DNA of 64,000 nt from Cnuibacter physcomitrellae (GTDB lineage Bacteria; Actinomycetota; Actinomycetes; Actinomycetales; Microbacteriaceae): NCBI RefSeq assembly GCF_014640535.1, contig NZ_BMHD01000001.1, positions 560,214 to 624,213 of the forward strand, given 5' to 3'. A model generated the notes under the pieces. That model was not told the DNA's origin, made no database searches, and saw nothing but the letters and a program-made list of their open reading frames with translations. Each line of letters opens with the position of its first letter. Within the stretch, counting starts at the first letter, position 1. Shown here in pieces: positions 31,501 to 38,955 of the stretch. Made by a program: the position numbers and the translations under genes.

Positions 31501-32535
31501 GGGATCGTACGACCTGATCAGCCAGCCGGCCGCTCCCCTCACCATGAGGAGGGAGGCCGGTTCGCTGTCTCCGGGTGACGGCACGGCCCCGGACTCCGCC
31601 TCATACGACAGGATCACGACACCACCGAGATCGTCGGCCATCCGCCACGAGCCCTCGGCTCCCCCGACTCCTCCGACTCCCCCGACGCCCTCGAGAGGGT
31701 CCGCTGCTCCGCTCGCGAGGAGGGCGAGATCGTCGTGGAGCGCGGCCGACCCCCACTCGTCGACGTCGTCGAGGCAGGCCGGATCCGCGCTCGCGAGACA
31801 GTCCGATCGACGCGCGAGCAGTCCTCCCACCGCCGAGAGCGGGTCTGACGCGGGCGCGGCGGAGGGGACGGTGGGCGAGACGGCCGATGGGCCCGATGTC
31901 GGCGCTGAGGCGACGCTCGTCGTCCCGGGGCCGGCATCCGCGTCGCGCTCTCCGTCGGCTCCGACGCTCGAGAGCGTGACCCCGGCAACGATCGCCAACC
32001 CGAGCGCGATCGCCCCGACGAGCATCCGCCTCCGGCCGATCCTGCGACGGAGGGCGGAGACGAGGGAGGGGATGCTGTCTCGGAGAGCCTGGAGCGCGGC
32101 CAGAGCCGGTTCGATGCTCTCCACGATCCCCTCGGGACGGACTGTCTCGCCCTCCGCCGGCGCCTCGTCGCGCCACGTCCACTCCGGGGCCCGGCCCGAG
32201 CCGGGGACTGGGACCGATGCCGCCCCTGTCGGCGGTGGGAGCACAGCCCGCCCCGGCGGGTTCGTGCCGTCGAGGGCCGCCCGCCTGTCCCGGTCGGCAC
32301 GGAAGACCAGGACGACGCCCCCGTCGTCCGAGTGCACGTCGATCAGCGCGCCCGGCTCCTCGCCGCCGTCGTGCCCGGCCTCGCTCGCGGCAGGCGGCGC
32401 AGCACCGTGCAGCTGGTGCACCTCCACCGGCTCGCCGTCCGGACCGAGGCCCGCGTGCACCGTGCGGTCGACGCCGACGCGGACCACCTCCTCGAGGTGG
32501 TAGCCGTGGAACGGGGGCGCGGGGCTGCGGGTCAC
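31501..32535 (-). CDS. Hypothetical single-pass membrane protein; 3' end unclear (no stop before sucB)
   Basis: About 345 codons of protein-like sequence, family not recognised. The N-terminus FHGYHLEEVVRVGVDRTVHA followed by PDGEPVEVHQLHG vaguely recalls the glycine loop of a kinase but lacks catalytic motifs. After a Pro/Ala-rich stretch come one transmembrane helix (RRMLVGAIALGLAIVAGVTL), a Ser/Pro-rich segment and a presumably extracellular domain ending GGVVILSYEAESGAVPSP and AAGWLIRSYDPGG. The frame then has no stop and stays open through all of sucB to 29863, so the true end is unresolved: a lost stop or a frameshift near 31500 is likely. The right boundary given is where protein-like sequence ends. 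GTG start at 32535. Confidence 0.5.
31526..31560. terminator. Imperfect hairpin after sucB
   Basis: Arms 31526-31540 and 31546-31560 pair at 12 of 15 positions (CCGGCC/GGCCGG at the base) around ACCAT. It lies 31 bp past the sucB stop and inside the opposite-strand coding region. Confidence 0.45.
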
Positions 32536-32667
32536 GGCACGATCATCGTGGGTTGCAGGAACGCCTGATCGACGGAGCCCGGATCCGTGCACAGCTCTCG
32601 CGATGAGCGGCCTTGTGCAGGAGCGGCGGCCATCGCCGAGCGGCCGGAGCCGCACCCGCGGACGAAG

Positions 32668-32673
32668 TATCCT
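32668..32673 (+). promoter_or_regulatory. -10 box of DUF4191 gene promoter
   Basis: TATCCT, seven bases before ATG 32681. Confidence 0.5.
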
Positions 32674-32680
32674 TGAGGAC

Positions 32681-33397
32681 ATGGCACGTTCCTCCGACAA
32701 GGCTCAGAAGCAGCCGAAAGAGCCCGGTCGTATCAAGCAGATGTGGCAGGTCTTCCAGATGACCCGCCGCTACGACCCCAACGCGATGTGGATCATGGCG
32801 CTCGGCTTCGCGCTCCCCGTCCTCGCGGGAGTCGCGGTCGCCCTGATCATCTCGCGCGACAACGTGTTCGGGATCGTCATGTGGATCCTCGCGGGCGTGC
32901 TCGCGGGCCTCCTCATCGCCCTGGTCATCCTGGGTCGTCGCGCCGAGCGTGCCGCCTACAAGCAGATCGAAGGACAGGCGGGCGCGGTCGGCGCCGTGCT
33001 GCGCAGCTCGCTGCGTCGCAGCTGGCGCGGCAGCGAGATGCCCGTCGCCGTGAACCCCCGCTCGCAGGATGCGGTCTACCGCGCCGTCGGGCGTGGTGGG
33101 GTCGTGCTCATCGGCGAGGGACCCCGCTCGCGCACCCAGCGCATGCTCGACGACGAGAAGCGGAAGGTGCAGCGCATCCTGCCGAACGTGCCGGTCACGT
33201 TCATGGTCGTCGGGCCCGACGAGGACTCCGTGCCGCTGCACCGTGTCGCCACGAAGATGGCCCGCATCAAGCCGGTCCTCACCAAGCCCGAGGTGATGGC
33301 CGTCAGCAACCGCCTCACTTCACTCACCTCGGCGTCGCCGGTCGCGATCCCGAAGGGCATCGACCCGATGCGGATGCGCCCCCAGCGCCCGCGCTGA
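32681..33397 (+). CDS. DUF4191 family membrane protein
   Basis: A 238-aa actinobacterial protein of unknown function. Basic N-terminus (MARSSDKAQKQPKEPGRIKQ), MWQVFQMTRRYDPNAM, two transmembrane helices (WIMALGFALPVLAGVAVALI; FGIVMWILAGVLAGLLIALV), then GRRAERAAYKQIEGQAGAVG and a cytosolic domain with RVATKMARIKPVLTKPEVMA, all typical of DUF4191. The stop codon lies within a hairpin shared with the convergent RDD gene. Confidence 0.88.
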   Translation: MARSSDKAQKQPKEPGRIKQMWQVFQMTRRYDPNAMWIMALGFALPVLAGVAVALIISRDNVFGIVMWILAGVLAGLLIALVILGRRAERAAYKQIEGQAGAVGAVLRSSLRRSWRGSEMPVAVNPRSQDAVYRAVGRGGVVLIGEGPRSRTQRMLDDEKRKVQRILPNVPVTFMVVGPDEDSVPLHRVATKMARIKPVLTKPEVMAVSNRLTSLTSASPVAIPKGIDPMRMRPQRPR

Positions 33398-33415
33398 TCG
33401 GCTTCCGACCAGCGC
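33391..33415. terminator. Bidirectional hairpin over the DUF4191 stop codon
   Basis: GCGCTGATCGG (33391-33401) pairs with CCGACCAGCGC (33405-33415) with one mismatch and a 3-nt loop. It contains the DUF4191 stop TGA and ends just before the convergent RDD stop. Confidence 0.6.
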
Positions 33416-33418
33416 GGC

Positions 33419-33847
33419 TCAGCGCTTGACGAGGACGGTGCCCGAGAACACGTCGTGGAGGCCGCGCTGGTCCGAGTCCCAGATCACCGCGGGGACGACG
33501 AGCATCAGCAGCACCGTGCGGAGGATGGGCCGCCACCAACCGGCCCAGGCGCCGTTCAGCATCACCACGCGCATCCCGAGCAGCAGATGCCCCACGCCGC
33601 CGCCGAGAGTGGCGATGAAGAGGCACTGCTCGACGAAGAACACCAGCGAGCTGCCCCACCAGGTCCCGAAGAAGAACGCGTAGTAGATCAGGTAGCAGAG
33701 GGCGAAGTCGATGAGGAGCGCTGCGATCCGTCGACCAGGACGGGCGACGGATCCGCGACCCTCCTGAGGGAAGCCGAGGCGTTCCCCGGGCCACCGGCTG
33801 GGAGCCGCTCCCCCGGTGGACGCGGGACGATCATCGGGTCTGCTCAC
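33419..33847 (-). CDS. RDD family membrane protein
   Basis: A 142-aa protein with the RDD pattern: GRRIAALLIDFALCYLIYYA in the first helix (Arg-x-x-Ala ... Asp), LFIATLGGGVGHLLLGMRVV in the second, and a third segment ILRTVLLMLVVPAVIWDSDQ followed by RGLHDVFSGTVLVKR, the usual C-terminal signature. About 35 polar residues precede TM1. The function is unknown; some relatives are implicated in ion transport. GTG start at 33847. Confidence 0.85.
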   Translation of the reverse strand: MSRPDDRPASTGGAAPSRWPGERLGFPQEGRGSVARPGRRIAALLIDFALCYLIYYAFFFGTWWGSSLVFFVEQCLFIATLGGGVGHLLLGMRVVMLNGAWAGWWRPILRTVLLMLVVPAVIWDSDQRGLHDVFSGTVLVKR

Positions 33848-33925
33848 CGGTCGAGCCTATCGCCCGACCGGCGGCGTCCTCCGCGGCTCGCTCCGGGCGA
33901 CCGTTCCGGCAGAACCCAGGCGGAC

Positions 33926-33963
33926 GTAACATGCCGGAAACAATGGTGACACCGCCGCGTCAC
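33926..33963 (+). promoter_or_regulatory. GlnR-type operator of glnA: four half-sites at 11-bp spacing
   Basis: GTAAC (33926-33930), GAAAC (33937-33941), GACAC (33948-33952) and GTCAC (33959-33963), each separated by exactly six bases. This is the a1-b1-a2-b2 layout of actinobacterial GlnR boxes (gTnAC-n6-GnnAC). It ends 10 bp before the -10 box, a position for activation. The glnR gene is not in the window. Confidence 0.75.
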
Positions 33964-33973
33964 GACGCACCCG

Positions 33974-33979
33974 TAGGGT
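33974..33979 (+). promoter_or_regulatory. -10 box of glnA promoter
   Basis: TAGGGT just downstream of the GlnR-type operator; it predicts a transcript starting near 33986 with a leader of about 45 nt carrying TTGGAG before the ATG. Confidence 0.5.
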
Positions 33980-34029
33980 GACGCGTAGCTGTACCCGCAG
34001 CTGCTCAGTACCACAGCCATTGGAGACTC

Positions 34030-35454
34030 ATGTTCAGCGATTCTTCCGAGGTGCTCAAGTTCATCAAGGACACCGACGTCAAGTTCCTTGATATCCGGTT
34101 CACCGATCTTCCCGGTGTCCAGCAGCACTTCAACATCCCCGCCTCGACCGTCGACGAGGAGTTCTTCTCGGTCGGGCAGCTCTTCGACGGCTCCTCGATC
34201 CGCGGCTTCGCGTCGATCCACGAGTCGGACATGCAGCTCATCCCGGATGTGTCGACCGCCTACATCGACCCGTTCCGCGCCGAGCGCACGCTGATCATGG
34301 TCTTCGACATCTACAACCCGCGCAACGGGGAGATCTACGGCAAGGACCCGCGCCAGGTCGCCAAGAAGGCCGAGAAGTACCTCGCCTCCACCGGCATCGC
34401 CGACACCGCCTTCTTCGCCCCCGAGGCGGAGTTCTACATCTTCGACGACGTGCGCTACGAGGTGAAGCAGAACTCCTCGTTCTACAAGGTCGACTCCAGC
34501 GAGGCCGCGTGGAACTCCGGCCGCGAGGAGGAGGGCGGGAACCTCGCCAACAAGACCCCCTACAAGGGCGGCTACTTCCCCGTCTCCCCCGTCGACCAGC
34601 ACGCCGACCTCCGCGACGACATCTCGCTGAAGCTCATCGACTCGGGCCTCATCCTCGAGCGCGCTCACCACGAGGTGGGCACCGCGGGCCAGGGTGAGAT
34701 CAACTACCGCTTCGACACCATGGTGCACGCGGCCGACGACATCCTGAAGTTCAAGTACATCGTGAAGAACACCGCGAACCTGTGGGGCAAGACCGCCACC
34801 TTCATGCCGAAGCCGCTCTTCGGCGACAACGGCTCGGGCATGCACACCCACCAGTCGCTCTGGAGCGACGGCAAGCCGCTGTTCTACGACGAGGCCGGCT
34901 ACGGCGGTCTCTCCGACATCGCGCGCTGGTACATCGGCGGTCTGCTGAAGCACGCCCCCGCGGTGCTCGCCTTCACCAACCCGACCGTGAACTCGTACCA
35001 CCGTCTGGTCCCCGGCTTCGAGGCCCCGGTCAACCTGGTCTACTCGGCCGGCAACCGCTCGGCGTCGATCCGCATCCCGATCACGGGCACCAACCCGAAG
35101 GCGAAGCGCATCGAGTTCCGTGCGCCCGACGCCTCCGGCAACCCGTACCTCGCGTTCGCCGCGCAGATGATGGCGGGCCTCGACGGCATCCTGAACCGCA
35201 TCGAGCCGCACGAGCCCGTCGACAAGGACCTCTACGAGCTCCCGCCCGAGGAGGCCAAGAACATCCCGCAGGTGCCGGCGTCGCTCGGCGAGGCCCTCGA
35301 CGCGCTCGAGGCCGACCACGAGTTCCTCACCAAGGGCAACGTCTTCACGCCCGACCTCATCGAGACCTGGATCTCGTACAAGCGTGAGAACGAGATCAAG
35401 CCGATCGCCCAGCGCCCGCACCCCTTCGAGTACGAGCTCTACTACGGCGTCTGA
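34030..35454 (+). CDS. glnA: Glutamine synthetase type I
   Basis: Makes glutamine from glutamate, ammonia and ATP; 474 aa, dodecameric [19 protein letters not shown] and [17 protein letters not shown] (N-terminal beta-grasp), [12 protein letters not shown] (metal Glu), [37 protein letters not shown] (ATP site), NRSASIRIP. The adenylylation site is Tyr402 in [10 protein letters not shown], the substrate of the GlnE encoded at 47.7-50.7 kb. A mobile element is integrated exactly at its 3' end: the last codons (ELYYGV, stop) lie in the 28-bp att repeat, so the product is unchanged, but the host terminator is now 10.9 kb away. Confidence 0.97.
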   Translation: MFSDSSEVLKFIKDTDVKFLDIRFTDLPGVQQHFNIPASTVDEEFFSVGQLFDGSSIRGFASIHESDMQLIPDVSTAYIDPFRAERTLIMVFDIYNPRNGEIYGKDPRQVAKKAEKYLASTGIADTAFFAPEAEFYIFDDVRYEVKQNSSFYKVDSSEAAWNSGREEEGGNLANKTPYKGGYFPVSPVDQHADLRDDISLKLIDSGLILERAHHEVGTAGQGEINYRFDTMVHAADDILKFKYIVKNTANLWGKTATFMPKPLFGDNGSGMHTHQSLWSDGKPLFYDEAGYGGLSDIARWYIGGLLKHAPAVLAFTNPTVNSYHRLVPGFEAPVNLVYSAGNRSASIRIPITGTNPKAKRIEFRAPDASGNPYLAFAAQMMAGLDGILNRIEPHEPVDKDLYELPPEEAKNIPQVPASLGEALDALEADHEFLTKGNVFTPDLIETWISYKRENEIKPIAQRPHPFEYELYYGV

Positions 35455-35460
35455 TCAGAC
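35433..35460 (+). repeat. attL: 28-bp direct repeat at glnA stop
   Basis: Identical to 46326-46353; flanking bases differ (35432 a versus 46325 t; 35461 t versus 46354 c). It encodes the last glnA residues ELYYGV, the stop, and six more bases, and also the last codon and stop of the integrase on the other strand. Confidence 0.9.
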
Positions 35461-36558
35461 TCCCCCGGAATGGCGGGGGTCGGGCACGTCCTGATCCCCG
35501 CTAGTCCGCAAAAAGTCCGCACGAGCGTCCAGTACCGTCTGGATCACCGCTCGTGCGGACTCGTCTTTGTCCGGGAACATGTGCCCGTAGGTGTCAAGCG
35601 TCGTCTTCGCGGACGAGTGACGCATCCGCTTCTGCACCGTCTTGATATCGAGCCCTGCAGCAATCAGGAGCGACGCGAAGTAGTGGCGCAGGTCGTGGAT
35701 GCGGAACCCGTTGGGCAGCCCCTCGACCGCCGTGCGCGCCTTCGCGAACGCGGTTTCGATCGTGTACGGCGCAACGGGCCGCCCGAAGGCGCCCACGACG
35801 AGCGTGCTACTCCCCCACTCGGCTGGAACCCGGTTGAGCTCAAGCGCGAGGTCGGTGGGGATCGGGATGGGCGTCTTCGAGATGTCCGTCTTGAGTGGCT
35901 CGTCGGGGTACTGGATCTCGGGCGAGACGATGCCGCGCATGAAGTCGACGTCGCGCGTGCGGATTGCGGCAATCTCGGCGACCCGCAGGCCGACGAACGC
36001 TCCGAGCAGCACAACGGGACGCATCCCATCCGGCATCGCCTCGTAGAGCGCCCACACCTGCTCGGTGGTCGCGACGTAGGGGCGCTGCTTCGGGGCCGGC
36101 GGCGCTGTCCTGCGGCTGACCGGCGACCGCGGGATCAGTCCGTCGCGCACGGCGTCGGAGAAAATCTGCGATAGGCGCGAGTGCAACGCGTAGACGGTCG
36201 ACGTCGCGAGCCCCTGCGCTGCAAGCTTCGTGGTCCACGCCTTGACCTGCGACGGACGGACAGCGGCTAGCGGCTGACCTCCGAATTCGGCGGCAATGTG
36301 CTTGACGTGCGTGCGCGCCTGTCGGATCGTCGAGTCCCGGCCTCCGTAGCCGTCGAGCCACGTTTGGCACCACTCCCCGACAGTCGTCTTCGCAGTCTTC
36401 GGATCGGTCCATGTCCCAGCCCGCATCTTGGCGATCTCGCCATCGAGCCAGTCCTGGCCCTCACGCTTCGTCTTCGTGTGCTTCGCATGCTCACGGCCCG
36501 CGGCGTCGCGGTAGCGTGCCCTCCACATGCCGTCCGGCCTTCGCTTCAGACTAGCCAT
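35455..36558 (-). CDS. int: Tyrosine site-specific integrase
   Basis: A 367-aa phage-type recombinase expected to drive integration and excision at the glnA core. The N-terminal ~60 residues (MASLKRRPDGMWRARYRDAA) resemble an arm-type DNA-binding domain; a SAM-like core-binding domain follows (TVGEWCQTWLDGYGG, HVKHIAAEFGGQPL). Catalytic residues are Arg192 (VGLRVAEIAAIR), His288-Arg291 (HDLRH), His314 and the nucleophile Tyr324 (LDTYGHMFPD). The start ATG 36558 overlaps the repressor stop by eight bases. The stop TGA lies inside attL, so the gene reads to the very edge of the element. Confidence 0.93.
   Translation of the reverse strand: MASLKRRPDGMWRARYRDAAGREHAKHTKTKREGQDWLDGEIAKMRAGTWTDPKTAKTTVGEWCQTWLDGYGGRDSTIRQARTHVKHIAAEFGGQPLAAVRPSQVKAWTTKLAAQGLATSTVYALHSRLSQIFSDAVRDGLIPRSPVSRRTAPPAPKQRPYVATTEQVWALYEAMPDGMRPVVLLGAFVGLRVAEIAAIRTRDVDFMRGIVSPEIQYPDEPLKTDISKTPIPIPTDLALELNRVPAEWGSSTLVVGAFGRPVAPYTIETAFAKARTAVEGLPNGFRIHDLRHYFASLLIAAGLDIKTVQKRMRHSSAKTTLDTYGHMFPDKDESARAVIQTVLDARADFLRTSGDQDVPDPRHSGGV
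35504..35521 (+). repeat. Left arm-type integrase sites
   Basis: GTCCGCA at 35504-35510 and 35515-35521, 11 bp apart, each followed by purines or an A run in the first case. The same heptamer pair with the same 11-bp spacing and orientation occurs at the right end (46200, 46211). Confidence 0.55.
35515..35560. terminator. Element-borne hairpin downstream of glnA
   Basis: A 13-bp perfect stem: GTCCGCACGAGCG (35515-35527) with CGCTCGTGCGGAC (35548-35560). An inner 5-bp stem, TCCAG/CTGGA, lies inside. Its core CCGCACGAGC/GCTCGTGCGG equals that of the displaced host glnA terminator at 46367-46407. It lies within the int 3' coding region. Confidence 0.55.
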
Positions 36559-37009
36559 CCCGCTGCAACCCCTCGCGAGTCGACGGAGACAGCTCCTGAA
36601 GGAGCTGGTTGTAGCGGGCGACGACCTGCTCGTACTCCGACTGCAACGACTCCGTGTGACGCTGCCGATCTGCCAGCTCGCCCGCCAACCGCGCTGCCTC
36701 ACCAGCCAGCCGAGCAAGGCGACTCTGCACCTCGACTTCTGGATCGGTGGTGAACAGGCTCGGCACGTCGGTCTCGAAGATCAATGCCAGAAGGTAGAGC
36801 TCCTCGACGGACGTTGGCCGTGCACCCTTCTCGAGCTTGGCGACGGTGGTCTGATGGAACGGCCGTCCGACCGCAGTCAGCATGCGCGCGAGGGCCTCCT
36901 GGCTGAGTCCGCGCTCGACACGGAGCGAGCGCACTCGGTCTCCCAGCCTACGGACGCCGCCCTCTACATAAGCCTCAACGTCCCCCGACTGCTTTTTGCT
37001 ATTCGCCAC
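36551..37009 (-). CDS. XRE-family transcriptional repressor
   Basis: A 152-aa protein with an N-terminal helix-turn-helix (LGDRVRSLRVERGLSQEALA, then HQTTVAKLEKGARPTSVEEL) and a C-terminal coiled-coil-like region (RLARLAGEAARLAGELADRQ). There is no peptidase domain, so no LexA-like autocleavage. It lies divergent from the excisionase-like gene and in one unit with int, the layout of a lysogeny repressor. The GTG start at 37009 has a minus-strand -10 (TACGCT) close upstream; an in-frame ATG at 37114 would run through the promoter region. Confidence 0.82.
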   Translation of the reverse strand: MANSKKQSGDVEAYVEGGVRRLGDRVRSLRVERGLSQEALARMLTAVGRPFHQTTVAKLEKGARPTSVEELYLLALIFETDVPSLFTTDPEVEVQSRLARLAGEAARLAGELADRQRHTESLQSEYEQVVARYNQLLQELSPSTREGLQRDG

Positions 37010-37017
37010 GAGTATGA

Positions 37018-37047
37018 AGCGTAGTTGCCTGAGCCGCTTGACAGCAA
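37018..37047 (-). promoter_or_regulatory. Repressor/integrase promoter
   Basis: Minus strand: -35 TTGCTG (37047-37042), 18-bp spacer, -10 TACGCT (37023-37018), GTG eight bases further. Its -35 overlaps the -35 of the divergent early promoter. Confidence 0.5.
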
Positions 37048-37066
37048 CACCGAGTGTGCCTAGCCT
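37038..37066 (+). promoter_or_regulatory. Early promoter of the element
   Basis: Consensus-like -35 TTGACA (37038-37043), 17-bp spacer, -10 TAGCCT (37061-37066), start near 37073. Reads into the excisionase-like gene and the small-gene block. Confidence 0.65.
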
Positions 37067-37080
37067 AATGCTCACAACGC

Positions 37081-37314
37081 ATGAACGAGGCATGCGCAGA
37101 GCGAATGGGAGCAATGAGAGTGACAGGAATCGTCGTGCTGCTGACGCTCACGGAGACCGCCGAACGTCTTCGCAAGACGCCGCAGGCACTGCGCTGGATG
37201 ATCCACCAGGGGACGGCGCCTAGGAGCGCGGTCATCGGTGGGCGGCGAATGTTCCGTGAGGCAGACGTCAACGAGTTCATCGAGGCAGCCTTCGCCAAGG
37301 AGGCCGCGTCGTGA
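37081..37314 (+). CDS. Excisionase-like small helix-turn-helix protein
   Basis: A 77-aa protein with a MerR/Xis-type winged helix: LTLTETAERLRKTPQALRWM, IHQGTAPRSAVIGGRRMFRE, ADVNEFIEAAF. Such proteins direct excision or regulate phage promoters. It is the first gene after the early promoter, opposite the repressor. In-frame starts at 37081, 37105 and 37114 are possible; 37114 has GGGAG upstream. The stop overlaps the next GTG (GTGA). Confidence 0.65.
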   Translation: MNEACAERMGAMRVTGIVVLLTLTETAERLRKTPQALRWMIHQGTAPRSAVIGGRRMFREADVNEFIEAAFAKEAAS

Positions 37315-37766
37315 CATCACCAATGAGTGAGGCCCCAACGGTGGCACCCGTCGAGGCCTCGGAAGAAGTACCCATCCACCCCTATCAGGAAGAAGGATCC
37401 ATCATGGTCGACACTACCAGCACCGCCCAGCTGCTGCCTCACGAGTTCTATGAGCGCCGCGCCGAGTGGATCGAGCAGCTCACGGCAGCGGCTTCTCCGT
37501 CTGGCGTCGTGGGCGATGTCACGAGTCCGATCGACCACGACGGCAGCGTCATGAATTACCGCGAGGTCAATCTCGGCTCCGAGAATGACGCGATCGTGCA
37601 AGAGCTCGAGCCGTCGATGCGGCCATGGCGGGTGTACCTCGAGTACCCGAACGACTCGCTGTCGGTGTCCGAAGCACGGCTCTTCGCGCTCAAGCTCGTC
37701 GACGCCATCGCCCGCGCGGACGTCCTGAACGTGGCGTTCGAGGAGACGCAGGGAGCCCCGGAGTGA
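37311..37766 (+). CDS. Hypothetical protein of the element's early region
   Basis: A 151-aa protein not recognised. Acidic, Pro-rich first ~30 residues, then LPHEFYERRAEWIEQLTAAA and a mixed alpha/beta part (RVYLEYPNDSLSVSEARLFA). No membrane segment, Cys pairs or catalytic motif. It overlaps its neighbours by four bases at both ends (GTGA), so it is translationally coupled in a chain of four genes. Confidence 0.6.
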   Translation: MTSPMSEAPTVAPVEASEEVPIHPYQEEGSIMVDTTSTAQLLPHEFYERRAEWIEQLTAAASPSGVVGDVTSPIDHDGSVMNYREVNLGSENDAIVQELEPSMRPWRVYLEYPNDSLSVSEARLFALKLVDAIARADVLNVAFEETQGAPE

Positions 37767-38002
37767 CCAAGGGGACTCGTCCGAAGGTGATCGCACTGCT
37801 CGACAGCGAACACTGGGGAATCGGCGTCACGCTCGAGGCGGACCCGAGCTCCGGCGCGCAGATCGTGATCTCGCCGATGGACAGGTGGGAGCTCGGAACG
37901 GCGGACTACGCGAAACGCATCGAGGAGCTGCGGTCGCTCCTGAAGGACGCTCGCGCGCAGATCAGCGACTACCTGCTGAAGCATCCGGAGGTGGCGGAAT
38001 GA
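37763..38002 (+). CDS. Hypothetical small protein
   Basis: A 79-aa protein not recognised. A beta-rich first half (RPKVIALLDSEHWGIGVTLE) and an amphipathic C-terminal helix (RIEELRSLLKDARAQISDYL). GTG start within GTGA; stop within ATGA of the next gene. Confidence 0.55.
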   Translation: MTKGTRPKVIALLDSEHWGIGVTLEADPSSGAQIVISPMDRWELGTADYAKRIEELRSLLKDARAQISDYLLKHPEVAE

Positions 38003-38211
38003 TCACTCGCACGATCTCCACAGCCCGATCCGGTGCTCTGCGCGTCAGTCTCCTGGGCTCGGGTGAACCGGCGCCATCCGTGACTCTCGACGACCGCAAG
38101 ACGGTGTTTGTGTTCGCCCCCGACGAAGCCCGGTCGGTAGCTCTACGGCTGATCGAGGCTGCGCGGGCAGCCGAGCTACGAGCCGCGAACCCCGAGATCA
38201 GGGAGGTGTAG
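37999..38211 (+). CDS. Hypothetical small protein
   Basis: A 70-aa protein not recognised: strands (SGALRVSLLGSGEP, KTVFVFAP) then a helix rich in Ala and Arg (RSVALRLIEAARAAELRAAN). ATG start overlaps the previous stop. The fold pattern resembles the end of the 151-aa protein two genes upstream, which may indicate duplication. Confidence 0.5.
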   Translation: MITRTISTARSGALRVSLLGSGEPAPSVTLDDRKTVFVFAPDEARSVALRLIEAARAAELRAANPEIREV

Positions 38212-38216
38212 GCCGT

Positions 38217-38597
38217 GTGGCACGTATCACGTCCAGATGGCTGCTCCGTGGTGGGATCGGCCAGCTCGGGCTCAGCAAGACGGAGGCCCTCGTGCTTCTC
38301 GCTCTGCTCGACCACGCCGACAAGGGCGTGGCGTGGTGCCCGCAGACCCACCTGTCGCGAGACCTACGGGTCTCACGCTCGCAAGTCAATGAGGCCCAGG
38401 CTCGCCTTCGCGAGATCGGTGCGCTCGTCGAGCACGAGCCGGGGCGTCAGGGGCGGGCGACTCGGTACCGGTTCGGAGAGGTCGCGTCGACCGTTCAACA
38501 TGTCCGGTCAGGCGACAGGTTGGAGGGGGCAAACATGTCGGATTACCAAGGCAACTTCAACGTGGTCGACATGTCGTCCTATCGGGCTGGAGGTTAA
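38217..38597 (+). CDS. Helix-turn-helix protein (replication/regulatory type)
   Basis: A 126-aa protein with a winged helix-turn-helix: LGLSKTEALVLLALLDHADK, GVAWCPQTHLSRDLRVSRSQ, VNEAQARLREIGALVEHEPG, and the wing GRATRYRFGE. This resembles the N-terminal wHTH of plasmid/phage replication or GntR/MarR-like proteins. The C-terminal 30 residues look disordered. GTG start with GGGAGG upstream. A role in replication or regulation is inferred from the fold only. Confidence 0.6.
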   Translation: MARITSRWLLRGGIGQLGLSKTEALVLLALLDHADKGVAWCPQTHLSRDLRVSRSQVNEAQARLREIGALVEHEPGRQGRATRYRFGEVASTVQHVRSGDRLEGANMSDYQGNFNVVDMSSYRAGG

Positions 38598-38694
38598 GAG
38601 ATCTCACGTCGGCCGCTCTGCCGCGTCGATGCACGCCCTCCCGGGCGCTCGCCGCTCGCTCCGCTCGCTGAGTGTGATCTCGGTGAGCCTGCAC

Positions 38695-38955
38695 ATGATC
38701 ATCTTCATCGCGTGCGTCGACCGCTTGCGGGCGACGTTCCCCCTGAGGGGGCGGAGGGGGGAGCGACTCGAGGTGGCCGGGAGCCGCTACGTCGCGTCGA
38801 CCATCTGGTCACGGTTGCGCCGCCTCCCGGCGCCGCTCAGCAGGGATGACGAGCTGCCGAGGTGGAGGCTCACGCGCCTGGCCGGCGGCTTCGTAGATGG
38901 CTGCCTGTGGCGATTCGCGAGGCGACCACAGTACGCGCGCGAGAGGAGCCGCTGA
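38695..38955 (+). CDS. Possible small basic protein (uncertain)
   Basis: An 86-codon frame (MIIFIACVDRLRATFPLRGR) very rich in Arg, without recognised similarity. The only support is that its stop TGA overlaps the next gene's ATG (TGATG) in the element's usual coupling style. The 357 bases from 38598 to 38954 otherwise hold only a short hairpin (CCCCC/GGGGG, 38739-38751), so this may simply be non-coding. Confidence 0.25.
   Translation: MIIFIACVDRLRATFPLRGRRGERLEVAGSRYVASTIWSRLRRLPAPLSRDDELPRWRLTRLAGGFVDGCLWRFARRPQYARERSR

Noticed and set aside
38739-38751. CCCCC/GGGGG dyad as a terminator in the element
   Set aside because: Five-bp stem with a 3-nt loop in G-rich DNA and no tail; too weak to list separately.
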